Positions 1-9,123 are shown, counted from the first letter of the stretch. The stretch is 64,000 nt of DNA from Bacillus sp. J33 (GCF_000518885.1 NZ_JAEL01000003.1:1-64000), one strand, 5' to 3'. Numbers and translations are program-made. The notes: generated from the letters alone by a model not told the origin.

Positions 1-1
1 T

Positions 2-229
2 ATCCCTTTACATAAACAAGGTGGAGAGCTATTATTCCAGGTCATTTCAATGTGTTATGAGGCCAAAAGCATCATCATTACGACCAACCTGCAGTTCGGT
101 CAATGGAACCATGTTTTTGGTGATCCAATCTTGACAGAGGCAGTCATTGATCGGCTGATCCACCACTCTCACCTGGTGGTATTCAATGGAGACAGTCATC
201 GCTATAAAGAGTCATTATTACAAAACTAG
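2..229 (+). CDS. istB: IS21-family helper ATPase IstB, C-terminal fragment (5' end outside window)
   Basis: Reading from base 2 gives an open frame of 75 residues ending in TAG. It contains ITTNLQFGQWNHVFGD followed by AVIDRLIHHSH, the characteristic C-terminal half of IstB, the AAA+ ATP-binding helper of IS21-type transposases. The Walker motifs and the istA transposase gene would lie upstream, outside the window. The stop is followed within about 65 bases by a helicase-like frame, so this is the right-hand part of an insertion sequence that landed in, or next to, another gene. The family call is firm; whether the element is intact cannot be seen. Confidence 0.9.
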   Translation: MPLHKQGGELLFQVISMCYEAKSIIITTNLQFGQWNHVFGDPILTEAVIDRLIHHSHLVVFNGDSHRYKESLLQN

Positions 230-295
230 CAATAATGTTGGCAAGTGGTTACATTTTAAACTGCCGTTTCATGCATTTTTTGCTTGCCAAATACA
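230..295 (+). mobile_element. Probable right terminus of the IS21-family element
   Basis: The stretch between the istB stop and the helicase frame holds two short related motifs (GGCAAGTGGTTACATTTTAA and GCATTTTTTGCTTGCCA), like the repeated subterminal motifs of IS21-type ends. IS21 elements usually end in CA. Candidate ends are the CA at 288-289 and the one at 294-295. The left end is outside the window, so neither the inverted repeat nor the target duplication can be checked. Confidence 0.45.
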
Positions 296-2060
296 TTTAA
301 TAAGAGATTATTTAGATCAATACTTTGCCTTAGTTTCTGCATCATATATAGAATTGGTACCAAAATGTTTACCAATTCAAAAGATACCTAGTTATTTTAA
401 AGCCAAACGAAGAATCTTTATGTCCGCTACACTTAATGATGATTCCTCCCTTATAAAAGATTTTCATATAAGTAAAGAGTCTGTTCTTAATCCTCTACAA
501 TCAGATACATTTAGTGATGTAGGAGAAAAGATGATACTGGCTCCATACAATGTTGATAGGGATTTGAAGTCTTATGTAATTGCTGGGGCTTTATCAAATA
601 TTAAAGGCTACAATATAGTGGCGTTAGTCTCATCAAACAATAAAGCGGAATTGTGGAAAAAGAATAACTTTGTTCAGCCCGATCCAAATAATATTATTCC
701 AACCATAGAACGATTAAAATCAACGGTAGGGAACCATATTGTTTTTTCAAATCGTTATGATGGCATTGATTTACCTGATAATGCCTGTCGTATTCTAATT
801 GTTGATGGCTTACCTTCTGCAACATCGCTTTTTGAACAGTATAGTATGTATGCAAGGCCTGCTTCTAAAATTATGAGAATTAATCAAGCTCAAAAAATTG
901 AACAAGGCTTAGGTAGAGCGGTTCGTTCTGTTAATGATTATGCTGTCGTCTTATTATTAGGCTCAGATTTAGTCTCACTAGTTTCAACAAAGGAATTTCA
1001 AGACCTAATGTCATCTCAGACAGTAACGCAAATAAAATTAGGGACTCAAATAGTTGATTTGTTAAAAGCAGGAGACGGAACTCCATTAAGGTTAATTGGC
1101 TCTGCAATGCAACAAGTATTAAATCGCGATGAAATTTGGATTAAGTTACACAAATCAAGGATTACAAAAACAACTCGTCAAACCATCAATAGTGAATTGA
1201 TTGAATATGCAGAGATTGAAAGGATGGCATTTGACTTAGCAATTTCAGGTCAATACTTACAGGCCGCTGAAATGGTAAGGAATGTAGTTAACAGAATAAA
1301 GAACTTAGATGATGATGACGAGGGATGGTATTTACAACTAGCTGCAACATATATGTATAAAGCGGATCGAGGCAAGTCGATGGAGTTACAGTTAACCGCA
1401 CACAAAAAAAATTCTTATTTACTACGCCCACCAGAAGGAACAAGCTATATTAAGCTTACAAAAAAGCAAACAATTCAAGCAATACGAGTAAAAGATTTTA
1501 TCGAAAAATTTAGTGAACCTAATGCAATGGTATTGCACATAAATACTATTCTAGAGAGTTTGTCCTTTTCTCCGGAATCATCGGCACAATTTGAAAAGGC
1601 ATTTTGTGATATAGGCATTTGCCTTGGTTTTGAGGCACAACAACCCGAAAAGGAATTTGGTGTCGGTTCGGATGTGTTATGGAATATCTACGAAGACGAA
1701 TTTTTAGTAATTGAAGCTAAAAATGAAGTGAAAATTACAAGAGATGAGATTTATAAATCGGAAACTGAACAGATTTCAAATAGTATGAACTGGTTTGGAA
1801 CAGAGTATCCTGATAAGTTGGGAATGCCGGTTTTAATACATCCATCTAATAAATTGCATAGGGAAGCGTTTGCGCCAGATAATACAGTTGTTTTAAATGA
1901 ACATAATCTAAGGGTCATGGTTAATAATATACGTGGTTTCTTTGCAAAGCTTGCTGAGAGAAAAACATCAGATTGGGGTCCAAATGAAATTAGTGCAGAG
2001 TTAAGGAATTATAAATTGGATCGGTCCAATATTAAGAATTATTTTATAGATGTTAGTTAA
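290..2060 (+). pseudogene. 5'-truncated SF2 helicase with C-terminal PD-(D/E)XK-like nuclease
   Basis: An open frame of about 590 codons shows the second half of a superfamily 2 helicase. Motif III is RRIFMSATL, motif V is RYDGIDLPDNACR and motif VI is QKIEQGLGRAVR. No Walker A or DEAH box is present, so the first RecA domain is missing. The frame runs back into istB sequence with no start or ribosome site of its own, consistent with disruption by the IS21 element. A middle helical region is followed by a nuclease-like signature: GSD (D at 1671-1673), then VIEAKNE (E at 1713, K at 1719), and later a Gln-rich helix. Helicases with RYDGIDLP motifs occur in phage-defence systems, for example the HamB type. 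A defence role is inference. Codon use is more AT-rich than the flanking mtl genes, suggesting transfer. Confidence 0.75.
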
Positions 2061-2146
2061 CTTTTCTATTATGATATCTATCAGAAACACAGTTCTCTAA
2101 TGAGGACTGTTAGAGTATAGGACAAAACGGAACCCTTTATCGCTTT

Positions 2147-2290
2147 GGTTCCAACTTTTTTAGTACTATATTTTGGATCGTTTTTTAATTATTGTTTGTT
2201 TGGTTCCAACTTTATTTTATTTTTGAAAAATCCCATAGCTCTGAAATACGCAATTTGTAAGGGACTCCGGTTCCAACTTTATTTCACCTA
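2147..2290 (+). repeat. Three direct repeats of GGTTCCAACTTTATTT
   Basis: Copies begin at 2147, 2202 and 2269 and share GGTTCCAACTTT, followed by TTTT, ATTTT or ATTTC. The spacings are about 55 and 67 bases, so this is neither a regular tandem array nor a CRISPR. Function unknown. Confidence 0.7.
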
Positions 2291-2305
2291 TACAACAAAA
2301 CTTAA

Positions 2306-2343
2306 AAAAGAAAACTGTTCCTTAGGAGCAGTTTTCTTTTTTA
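2306..2343 (+). terminator. Intrinsic terminator
   Basis: Stem AAAACTG(T)TCC with loop TTAG and GGAGCAGTTTT, followed by a T-rich run. It lies about 250 bases past the helicase remnant and could end its transcript. Confidence 0.75.
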
Positions 2344-2542
2344 GCATTTATTAATACTAAAACAGAACTATTAAATTGTTAGCTTAGCAATCTAATTATC
2401 CAAGTAAAAAAATCTGACATTCTCGTGCAAGAAAAGGTGAGGCGGAAATCCCCTTTATAAACAGCTGTTTTTAACAGAGTTAAGAGCATAAAAAGTGTTC
2501 AAGATAACTAAAAGAATAAACGCCATCCAATTGAGAAACAAT

Positions 2543-2571
2543 AAATTTGTCATTGATGCTGCGACAAAATT
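2543..2571 (+). promoter_or_regulatory. Candidate MtlR operator upstream of mtlA
   Basis: The near-palindrome AAATTTGTC-N11-GACAAAATT lies about 80 bases before the mtlA start. TTGTC/GACAA half-sites with an approximately 11-base spacer are of the kind bound by the activator MtlR in Bacillales. The identification rests on position and symmetry only. A GATAAT-like -10 at 2612-2617 fits an activated promoter. Confidence 0.5.
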
Positions 2572-2649
2572 AGTTATCAACTTTGTTGAGCTTGAAGGTA
2601 TTGTACTTTAGGATAATTAAGTACTATATATCTGAAAGGGATGAGTTAA

Positions 2650-4563
2650 ATGGCTCAATCTAATATAAAAGTAGCTGTTCAGAAGTTCGGTAATTTCCTC
2701 AGTTCTATGGTCATGCCGAATATTTCTGCTTTCATTGCATGGGGGTTAATTACAGCTTTATTCATACCAACTGGCTTCTTTCCAAATGAAAGCCTTGCCA
2801 AAATGGTAGACCCAATGGTGACCTACTTGCTTCCGCTATTAATCGGGTATACAGGGGGCAAGCTGGTGCATGAGCAGCGGGGGGCTGTTGTTGGTGCCAT
2901 TGCGACGATGGGGGTCATTGCTGGCGCAGATATCCCTATGTTCCTTGGTGCCATGATTATTGGTCCGCTCGGCGGATGGGTAATCAAGAAATTTGATCAG
3001 ATGATTGAAGGGAAAGTCCGGGCAGGATTTGAAATGCTCGTTAATAATTTCTCAGCTGGAATTCTTGGGGCAATCATCGCCATCCTTGCATTCTTGGGTG
3101 TTGGCCCTGTCATTGACACCTTTACCGGGTGGCTTGTAGGAGGTGTTGATTGGCTTGTTGGAACTGGCCTGCTGCCTTTGACAAGCATTCTGATCGAACC
3201 TGCAAAAGTGTTGTTCTTAAATAATGCTATCAACCATGGTGTTCTTTCGCCTATTGGTGTTGAACAGGTAAAAGAAACCGGACAATCCATTCTGTTTCTT
3301 CTCGAAGCAAACCCTGGTCCTGGTATCGGTGTCCTGCTTGCTTATATGTTCTTCGGCAAGGGAAATGCAAAGAAATCTGCCCCGGGTGCTGGAATTATCC
3401 ACTTTTTCGGCGGTATTCATGAGATTTACTTCCCGTATATTCTTATGCGCCCGATGCTGATTTTGGCGGTTATCCTTGGCGGAATGAGCGGTGTTTTCAC
3501 ATTGGTTCTGTTAGGCGGAGGATTATTTGCTCCATCATCACCTGGAAGCATTATTGCGATTACTGCAGTAACGCCACACCATGCAAGTGCATATTTGGCT
3601 AACTTTGCTGGTGTCCTTGTAGCTGGTGCTGTATCCTTCATCGTTTCTTCCTTTATTTTAAAAACAGGGAAGCAAGGTGAAGAGGATATTGAAGCAGCTG
3701 CACAAAAAATGCAGGAATTGAAAGGCAAGAAAAGCTCTGTGTCAAATGTATTTGCTGGAGATCAGGGAGCTATGCCTGACAATGTTCAAAAAATCTATTT
3801 TGCCTGTGATGCTGGAATGGGCTCAAGTGCTATGGGAGCATCCCTTCTCCGCAAAAAGGTGAAGGAAGCAGGAATGGATATTGCTGTCACGAATACAGCG
3901 ATCAGCAATCTTCCAGCGGATGCCCAGATTATTATTACACAGGAAGAATTGACTCCGAGAGCTCGTAATAAAGTGCCAAACGCTTACCATATTTCTGTCG
4001 ATAACTTCCTTTCAAGTCCGGAGTACGATAAGTTAATCAGTGAATTGCAGTTCCCGGCGAATTCCGAGCTTCATGAAATCGTAGAAGATGCTGAAGACAA
4101 TGTTCCTGATAATCAGGACGAGGAAATGGCGCATGAAGATGATCTGCTTCGTCCGGAAAATGTATTTTTGAATAAACAGTTTGCTAATAAGGAAGAAGCC
4201 ATTCGATTTACCGGAAGAGCTCTGGTAAACGCGGGTTATGTTGATGAAAGCTATATCGAAGCGATGATTGAACGTGATAATATTACGTCAACTTATATGG
4301 GGAATGACGTTGCAATCCCGCATGGAACGGAAGAAGCAAAAAAAGCTGTCATCAAATCAGGTTTTACAGTGGTTCAGGTGCCTGATGGCGTTGATTTTGA
4401 TGGCCAGAAGGTACGTTTGATTTTCGGTATTGCGGGGAAAGATGGAACCCATCTTGAAATATTATCAGGAATTGCCGTAACATGCTCGGATATGGAAAAT
4501 ATCGAAAAGATGGCTGAAGCTGAAACAGCACAGACTATTATCGATATCATTGGCAAGAAATAA
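2650..4563 (+). CDS. mtlA: Mannitol-specific PTS enzyme IICBA
   Basis: This membrane permease imports mannitol and phosphorylates it to mannitol-1-phosphate. At 637 residues it matches the fused three-domain form (E. coli MtlA is also 637). The EIIC membrane domain spans about residues 10-345, with the conserved GIHE at 255-258. EIIB spans about 378-470, with the phosphocysteine at C386 in FACDAGMGSSAMG. EIIA spans about 495-637, with the phosphohistidine at H558 in VAIPHGT. A Glu/Asp-rich linker joins EIIB to EIIA. B. subtilis instead has a shorter MtlA plus separate MtlF, and no mtlF is seen here. The start follows GAAAGGGATGAG. It is first in the operon, ahead of mtlR and mtlD. Confidence 0.97.
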   Translation: MAQSNIKVAVQKFGNFLSSMVMPNISAFIAWGLITALFIPTGFFPNESLAKMVDPMVTYLLPLLIGYTGGKLVHEQRGAVVGAIATMGVIAGADIPMFLGAMIIGPLGGWVIKKFDQMIEGKVRAGFEMLVNNFSAGILGAIIAILAFLGVGPVIDTFTGWLVGGVDWLVGTGLLPLTSILIEPAKVLFLNNAINHGVLSPIGVEQVKETGQSILFLLEANPGPGIGVLLAYMFFGKGNAKKSAPGAGIIHFFGGIHEIYFPYILMRPMLILAVILGGMSGVFTLVLLGGGLFAPSSPGSIIAITAVTPHHASAYLANFAGVLVAGAVSFIVSSFILKTGKQGEEDIEAAAQKMQELKGKKSSVSNVFAGDQGAMPDNVQKIYFACDAGMGSSAMGASLLRKKVKEAGMDIAVTNTAISNLPADAQIIITQEELTPRARNKVPNAYHISVDNFLSSPEYDKLISELQFPANSELHEIVEDAEDNVPDNQDEEMAHEDDLLRPENVFLNKQFANKEEAIRFTGRALVNAGYVDESYIEAMIERDNITSTYMGNDVAIPHGTEEAKKAVIKSGFTVVQVPDGVDFDGQKVRLIFGIAGKDGTHLEILSGIAVTCSDMENIEKMAEAETAQTIIDIIGKK

Positions 4564-4628
4564 ATTAGTTTCGCTTTTTTTGTAAAGTTTGCTGCTTTTT
4601 AAAGGGTTAACTAAGCCTAACCCACTGA

Positions 4629-4752
4629 GTTGATTGTAGCAGAGGGCACTTGACTCCAGCGGGAAGAGAGGGAATCGGGAGACCCCGCAGGCGATGCCCT
4701 GGAGGCTCTCATTCCTCCCCGCGGAAAGCAGGTACCCGAAGCGGAAATCAAC
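4629..4752. repeat. Imperfect long hairpin repeat, Bacillus intergenic type
   Basis: The element begins GTTGATT and ends AATCAAC, exact inverted ends. Inside are GC-rich arms (AGCGGGAAGAG and CCCCGCGGAAAGC, plus GGGAGACCCCGCAGGCGAT). Its composition is unlike the surrounding AT-rich spacer. I recognise it as a type of repeat scattered through Bacillus-group genomes, but copy number cannot be checked here and no second copy was found in this window. Confidence 0.65.
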
Positions 4753-4812
4753 GGAGAAAATTTATAAGTAAATTACAATAATTTATCATAAAGAGCCATT
4801 AGTTTTAATTAG

Positions 4813-4848
4813 TGAATAGAAAAGCGTATTTCTGCGCTTTTCTATTCA
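4813..4848 (+). terminator. Hairpin between mtlA and mtlR
   Basis: A 14-bp perfect stem (TGAATAGAAAAGCG / CGCTTTTCTATTCA) has an 8-base loop and is followed by GTTTTCTCTT. The weak T-run suggests partial termination or mRNA processing rather than a full stop, so mtlR may be expressed below mtlA. Confidence 0.55.
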
Positions 4849-4887
4849 GTGTTTTCTCTTCACTTCACTCAGGAATGAGATGATTTC

Positions 4888-6987
4888 ATGTATATTACAT
4901 CGAGGGAAAAAGCAATTATCGAACTAATTATTAAAACATCAGGAAAACACACAGCTTTATCAATTGCTTCCACTCTAAATGTAAGTGCCAGGACGATTCA
5001 AAGAGATTTAAAGGAAGTGGAAAAAATTATCAGGGAGTTTGACCTGAAGCTGATGCGCAATACAGATCTGGGTCTTGTGATTGAGGGAAAGAATGAGCAA
5101 GTATTCCGGCTAATCCAGCATTTGATAAGTATAGCCCCTATTGATCAGCCTCCGCAGGAACGGAAACTGCGCCTTCTCTTAGCCATACTGGAGGAGGAAT
5201 TATATAAAACGCAGGTTTTGGCAGGCCATCTGGGGATCAGCACTGCAACACTTGCAGCTTACTTGGATGAACTGGCTGAATGGCTGGGAAATTTTCAATT
5301 GAAGCTTACAAGAAAAAGAGGGGTCGGAGTAGCGCTTGAGGGCACAGAAGCAAACAAAAGAAGAGCGCTGGTGCACTATTTCCTTCAATATTTTAATGAA
5401 GATTTAATTGAAAAGCTGTTTTTGCTTGAAAAAGGGGTTCTTCCTGAGGAAAGAATCCTGCATTATTTTGTTCCAAAGTATCTGCTGGAAGTCAGCTCCT
5501 TGGCCAATGCAGCCTTTCATCATGCACATGCCCGTTTTGCGGATAGCGGACATTTGGAAATCATCCTACATATCTCTATCACTTTGCAGAGGATAGAGTC
5601 TCAATATTTGATCAGTAAGGATGTAAGCCTTCCAGAGAAAGAAATAGCTGTTGAGTATGACGTGATGAGGCAGATAACAAGTGAGCTGGAACATAAATTT
5701 GGAATAGCCTTTTCAGAAAAAGACATTCTTTATTTGGCGCTGAATCTCAAAGGCACAAAGCTCCAGGGAGCTGAGTCAGTTCCTTATGATAGTATTGTGC
5801 TCGCCCAGAGGATAAAAAACGTGATCAAATCAGTTTCTGATCAGCTCCATGTGGATTTTACAAGAGATTTTTCCTTATTCCAGGGGCTTCTTGCCCATAT
5901 GGAACCAGCCTTATTCCGTATGAAACAGAAATTGGATTCATTTAATCCCCTTAAGGAGGAAATCATGCGGAAGTATCCCATCCTTTTCATGGCTGTGAAA
6001 AATAGTGTTGAAGAGCAATTTAAAGAAATTGATCATTTTCCCGATGATGAAATAGCCTTTATGGTTCTGCATTTCGGATCTGCTTTGGTGATGCAAGAAG
6101 AGAATTTGCTGATTAAGGCTCTTGTGATATGCCCAACCGGAATTGGAACGTCCAAGATGCTGGTAAGCAGAATAAAAAAAGAAATAACAGAGATCGATGA
6201 AATTGATATCAAGTCGATAAAGGAAATAACAGAGGATGCAGATCTGAAATCATATGATATTATTCTTTCCACTGTCCGTCTTCCCATTATAAATGCTGAG
6301 TATATTTTGGTGAACCCGCTCTTAAGTGAAGAAAACATCATTACTATAAAAAACTTTTTACAGAATAACATAGAAAACCTTACAAAAGATAAACAATATC
6401 AAAAGATGGCACACCTGGATTTGACTATACCTGACAATAAGAAAAATATGGCCTTAACCGATATGCTTCAGGAGGTAAAAGATATTCAGCAGAGTATCGA
6501 GGCTATTATCCTTAACTTTCGTTTTTATCAAATGGATAAGCGAACCAGTCAGGAACAGATTCTGAAGAACATGGTAATGAAGGCTGCAGAGGAACATCTG
6601 CTGGAAAATCCAGCAGCGGTCTTGGAATCTTTGAGAGAACGGGAGAAGAAGGGCGGTCTCGGGATTCCTGAAACCAATATTGCCCTCTTCCATGCAAGGA
6701 GTGAGCATGTCCGGGAACTTATTTTCCAAATTGCCCATCTGCCGGATCCGTGTCTTGTAAAAGGGATGGATGGGAGCGGGGTAGTAATGAAGAACCTTCT
6801 GCTCATGCTGGCACCGGCAGAATTAAGCAAAAGGGAGCAGGAGATATTGAGCTTAATCAGCACCAATATCATTGAAACCGATGAGGCTATTCTGGTTTTT
6901 TCCTCAGCAAATGAGGAATTGATTAGCAAAAAGCTAGAAACTATATTTGTAGAGTATCTTCAATCTAATTTTAAAATAAATCAATAA
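4888..6987 (+). CDS. mtlR: Mannitol operon transcriptional activator MtlR
   Basis: This 699-residue PTS-controlled activator belongs to the BglG/MtlR family. An N-terminal helix-turn-helix region (about 1-80, with SARTIQRDLKEVEK) binds DNA. Two PRD domains follow (about 90-400). An EIIB-Gat-like domain has C415 in VICPTGIGTS, and a C-terminal EIIA-Mtl-like domain has H602 in IALFHARSEH. In the family, phosphorylation of PRD2 by HPr activates the protein, while modification of the EIIB and EIIA domains reports mannitol transport. Architecture and length match B. subtilis MtlR. The ATG follows AGGAATGAG. It sits between mtlA and mtlD, as in Geobacillus, and its likely target is the dyad upstream of mtlA. 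Confidence 0.95.
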   Translation: MYITSREKAIIELIIKTSGKHTALSIASTLNVSARTIQRDLKEVEKIIREFDLKLMRNTDLGLVIEGKNEQVFRLIQHLISIAPIDQPPQERKLRLLLAILEEELYKTQVLAGHLGISTATLAAYLDELAEWLGNFQLKLTRKRGVGVALEGTEANKRRALVHYFLQYFNEDLIEKLFLLEKGVLPEERILHYFVPKYLLEVSSLANAAFHHAHARFADSGHLEIILHISITLQRIESQYLISKDVSLPEKEIAVEYDVMRQITSELEHKFGIAFSEKDILYLALNLKGTKLQGAESVPYDSIVLAQRIKNVIKSVSDQLHVDFTRDFSLFQGLLAHMEPALFRMKQKLDSFNPLKEEIMRKYPILFMAVKNSVEEQFKEIDHFPDDEIAFMVLHFGSALVMQEENLLIKALVICPTGIGTSKMLVSRIKKEITEIDEIDIKSIKEITEDADLKSYDIILSTVRLPIINAEYILVNPLLSEENIITIKNFLQNNIENLTKDKQYQKMAHLDLTIPDNKKNMALTDMLQEVKDIQQSIEAIILNFRFYQMDKRTSQEQILKNMVMKAAEEHLLENPAAVLESLREREKKGGLGIPETNIALFHARSEHVRELIFQIAHLPDPCLVKGMDGSGVVMKNLLLMLAPAELSKREQEILSLISTNIIETDEAILVFSSANEELISKKLETIFVEYLQSNFKINQ

Positions 6988-6999
6988 AGGAATGATTGG

Positions 7000-8148
7000 A
7001 TGAGACAAGCAGTGCATTTTGGAGCAGGCAACATTGGCAGAGGATTTATCGGTGCCCTTTTTTCCCAGTCAGGCTACAATGTTGTTTTTGTAGACATTGC
7101 TGATCAGATTATTAATCAATTAAATGAGGAAAAGCAGTATAAGGTTAAGCTTGCTACAGATGAGCAGGAGACCATGATAATTGAAAACGTTTCAGGATTA
7201 AATAATCTGAAACAAGAAAAAGAAGTAGTTGAAGCAATCAAGGATGCAGCATTTTTGACAACTGCGATTGGACCTGATATTCTTCCAAGGATTGCGCCGT
7301 TAATTGCTAAAGGATTGGCCGCAAGAGTAGATGAAGGCGGCAACGGCGAAAAACTTTATGTCATTGCCTGCGAAAACCAAATATCAGCTACAGATCTGTT
7401 AAAAGGGTATATCCTGGAACACCTTGATGAAAAGGTAAAAGACAAGGTTCAGCAGCAGGTCTCTTTCTTAAATTCAGCTGTTGACCGGATTGTTCCGATT
7501 CAAAACAATCATGGGTCACTCGATGTTCTCGTTGAGCCGTATCACGAATGGGTTGTGGAAACAACGGAAGAGATTCCGCCTATTGAAGGAATGAAAATGG
7601 TTCCTGAACTTGCTCCCTTTATTGAAAGAAAACTGTTTACCGTGAATACAGGACATGCAGTTATTGCTTACCTAGGCTATCTTGAGAATAAAGAAACGAT
7701 TGACCAAACACTTGCAGATGAAGAAATTTACAAGCAAGTCCGGGGGACTTTGGGTGAGACCGGGGCCTACTTAATCAATCGTTATGATTTGGATCCGGAA
7801 GATCACCAGAAATATATTGATAAAATAATCGGCCGTTTCCAAAATGCCCACTTAAATGATGGTGTAACAAGAGTCGGGCGTTCACCATTAAGGAAGCTTG
7901 GCCCAGATGACAGGCTGGTGCGCCCGGCAGTACAAGCGCAAAAAGCAGGCCTCTCCTACACTAATCTTGCAAAGGCAATTGCAGCAGCCTTAATGTTTGA
8001 TTATGAGGGAGATGAAGAAGCAGTAAAACTGCAGGGGATGATTAAAGAAAATGGAGTGCCATATGTACTTCAAGAAGTTTGTGGTCTTGCTGAATCAAGC
8101 GAACTGGCAAAGGAAATTATAAGCCAGTATGAATCATTAAATAAGTAA
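7000..8148 (+). CDS. mtlD: Mannitol-1-phosphate 5-dehydrogenase
   Basis: The enzyme oxidises mannitol-1-phosphate to fructose-6-phosphate with NAD+ in the cytosol, the step after MtlA. The protein is 382 residues, close to the usual 370-390. An N-terminal Rossmann fold shows HFGAGNIGRGFIG at residues 6-18 and an acidic VFVD turn. The central catalytic segment includes NTGHAVIAYLGY. The gene starts 12 bases after the mtlR stop, behind AAAGGAATG, so it is probably co-transcribed with mtlR. A strong terminator follows. Confidence 0.97.
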   Translation: MRQAVHFGAGNIGRGFIGALFSQSGYNVVFVDIADQIINQLNEEKQYKVKLATDEQETMIIENVSGLNNLKQEKEVVEAIKDAAFLTTAIGPDILPRIAPLIAKGLAARVDEGGNGEKLYVIACENQISATDLLKGYILEHLDEKVKDKVQQQVSFLNSAVDRIVPIQNNHGSLDVLVEPYHEWVVETTEEIPPIEGMKMVPELAPFIERKLFTVNTGHAVIAYLGYLENKETIDQTLADEEIYKQVRGTLGETGAYLINRYDLDPEDHQKYIDKIIGRFQNAHLNDGVTRVGRSPLRKLGPDDRLVRPAVQAQKAGLSYTNLAKAIAAALMFDYEGDEEAVKLQGMIKENGVPYVLQEVCGLAESSELAKEIISQYESLNK

Positions 8149-8184
8149 CCCCGCCTTAGAAAAATAAAAATAAAAATAAACTCA

Positions 8185-8220
8185 GGCTGTCGAGTAATCT
8201 CGGCAGCCATTTTATTTTTA
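8185..8220 (+). terminator. Terminator of the mtl operon
   Basis: Stem GGCTGTCGAG with loop TAAT and CTCGGCAGCC (one G-U pair), followed by ATTTTATTTTTAT. Confidence 0.9.
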
Positions 8221-8267
8221 TCTCTATTAACTTTGCCTCTTGATGCATATACGGAAATCAAACAGAG

Positions 8268-9101
8268 TTAAAAATGATCATAATTTCGAAGCAAATAGGC
8301 TATCCATTTACAATCTGGATGGTTTTGGATATTCGCAATCAATCCTTTTACGATCGCAAGGCTCAAGCTCGGTTCCAGGATATGCTGCTTGAGCAGGAGC
8401 AGGGATTCTTTTTCAATCGGTTCTTCTATTTCCTCTATTTTTTGGTCCATAAATTCAATAATTTGTTCTGCAGTTATTTCTTTGTTCATCGGTTCCTTAA
8501 ACATCTCATATAGCTCTTCAGTGATGAACGGGATGGTAGATTGTTTTGCCAGCAAATTTGTTTTTTCCGCAAGTGATCTGCTCAGCAGATTCAAATCCAG
8601 AGGTATATTGAAAAATAAAAATAAATGAGAATAGATTTGCATGAAGCCTTTAATGCAATAAATTAAATCGTATTTTGTTTGTTTGGCACTCTCTCCATAT
8701 AACTTCTCTATCATCGAAAGGGTAATTTCATCAATTAATTTGTCATAGTGACGGACTTTTAGTATTAGTTCCTCATTAAAGGTGTGTGCTTGTTCCTTAA
8801 TAAAGATCTTGGCAAAGTCGGAATGCTTTTGAAAGGAGTTAAATGCAGTATGAAAAAAGCTGTTTAAAAGTTCTTCTTTTCGATTGGAATTATTGACTAC
8901 ATGGTCAATATCTGTAACAAATTTCATCATAAAATGATCTATTAATGCCATAATCAACTCATCTTTTGACTTGAAAGATAAGTAAAAAGCACCTTTGGAT
9001 ATACCGGCACGCTCAGTGATCTGCTGAACAGAGGTAGCTTCAAATCCTTGTTCGGCAAAGAGTTCTAAAGCGCTTTCCATAATTATTTCTTTTTTGCCCA
9101 T
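8268..9101 (-). CDS. yerO: TetR-family repressor, YerO-like
   Basis: A 277-residue TetR-type protein. The N-terminal helix-turn-helix is typical (ALELFAEQGFEATSVQQITERAGISKGAFYLSF, written here only as a family signature spanning about residues 13-45). The remainder is an all-helical ligand and dimer domain. The gene is divergent from the RND exporter gene and separated from it by about 90 bases containing a perfect palindrome. This mirrors B. subtilis yerO next to swrC (yerP). Inferred role: represses the exporter gene and perhaps itself until a toxic substrate binds. ATG follows AAGGAGCGG on the minus strand. TetR membership is certain; orthology to YerO rests on context and length. Confidence 0.85.
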   Translation of the reverse strand: MGKKEIIMESALELFAEQGFEATSVQQITERAGISKGAFYLSFKSKDELIMALIDHFMMKFVTDIDHVVNNSNRKEELLNSFFHTAFNSFQKHSDFAKIFIKEQAHTFNEELILKVRHYDKLIDEITLSMIEKLYGESAKQTKYDLIYCIKGFMQIYSHLFLFFNIPLDLNLLSRSLAEKTNLLAKQSTIPFITEELYEMFKEPMNKEITAEQIIEFMDQKIEEIEEPIEKESLLLLKQHILEPSLSLAIVKGLIANIQNHPDCKWIAYLLRNYDHF

Positions 9102-9123
9102 TTAATCTGCCGCTCCTTTTTTG

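Larger units (their letters stand above)
2061..2649. other. Intergenic region before the mannitol operon
   Basis: This 589-base gap holds three copies of a GGTTCCAACTTT motif, a terminator hairpin, and the mtl control region. A 69-codon open frame at 2145-2354 is rich in Phe, Tyr and Leu and overlaps both the repeats and the terminator; I do not consider it a gene. Confidence 0.6.
4564..4887. other. Intergenic region between mtlA and mtlR
   Basis: The gap contains a 124-bp GC-rich dispersed-type repeat (4629-4752) and a 14-bp hairpin (4813-4848). Nothing else is recognised. Confidence 0.7.

Noticed and set aside
2145-2354. Open frame of 69 codons
   Set aside because: It spans the GGTTCCAACTTT repeats and the terminator, has no ribosome site, and its Phe/Tyr/Leu content is what AT-rich sequence gives by chance.
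4888-8148. A separate mtlF gene between mtlR and mtlD
   Set aside because: The gap is only 12 bases; the EIIA domain is fused to MtlA.
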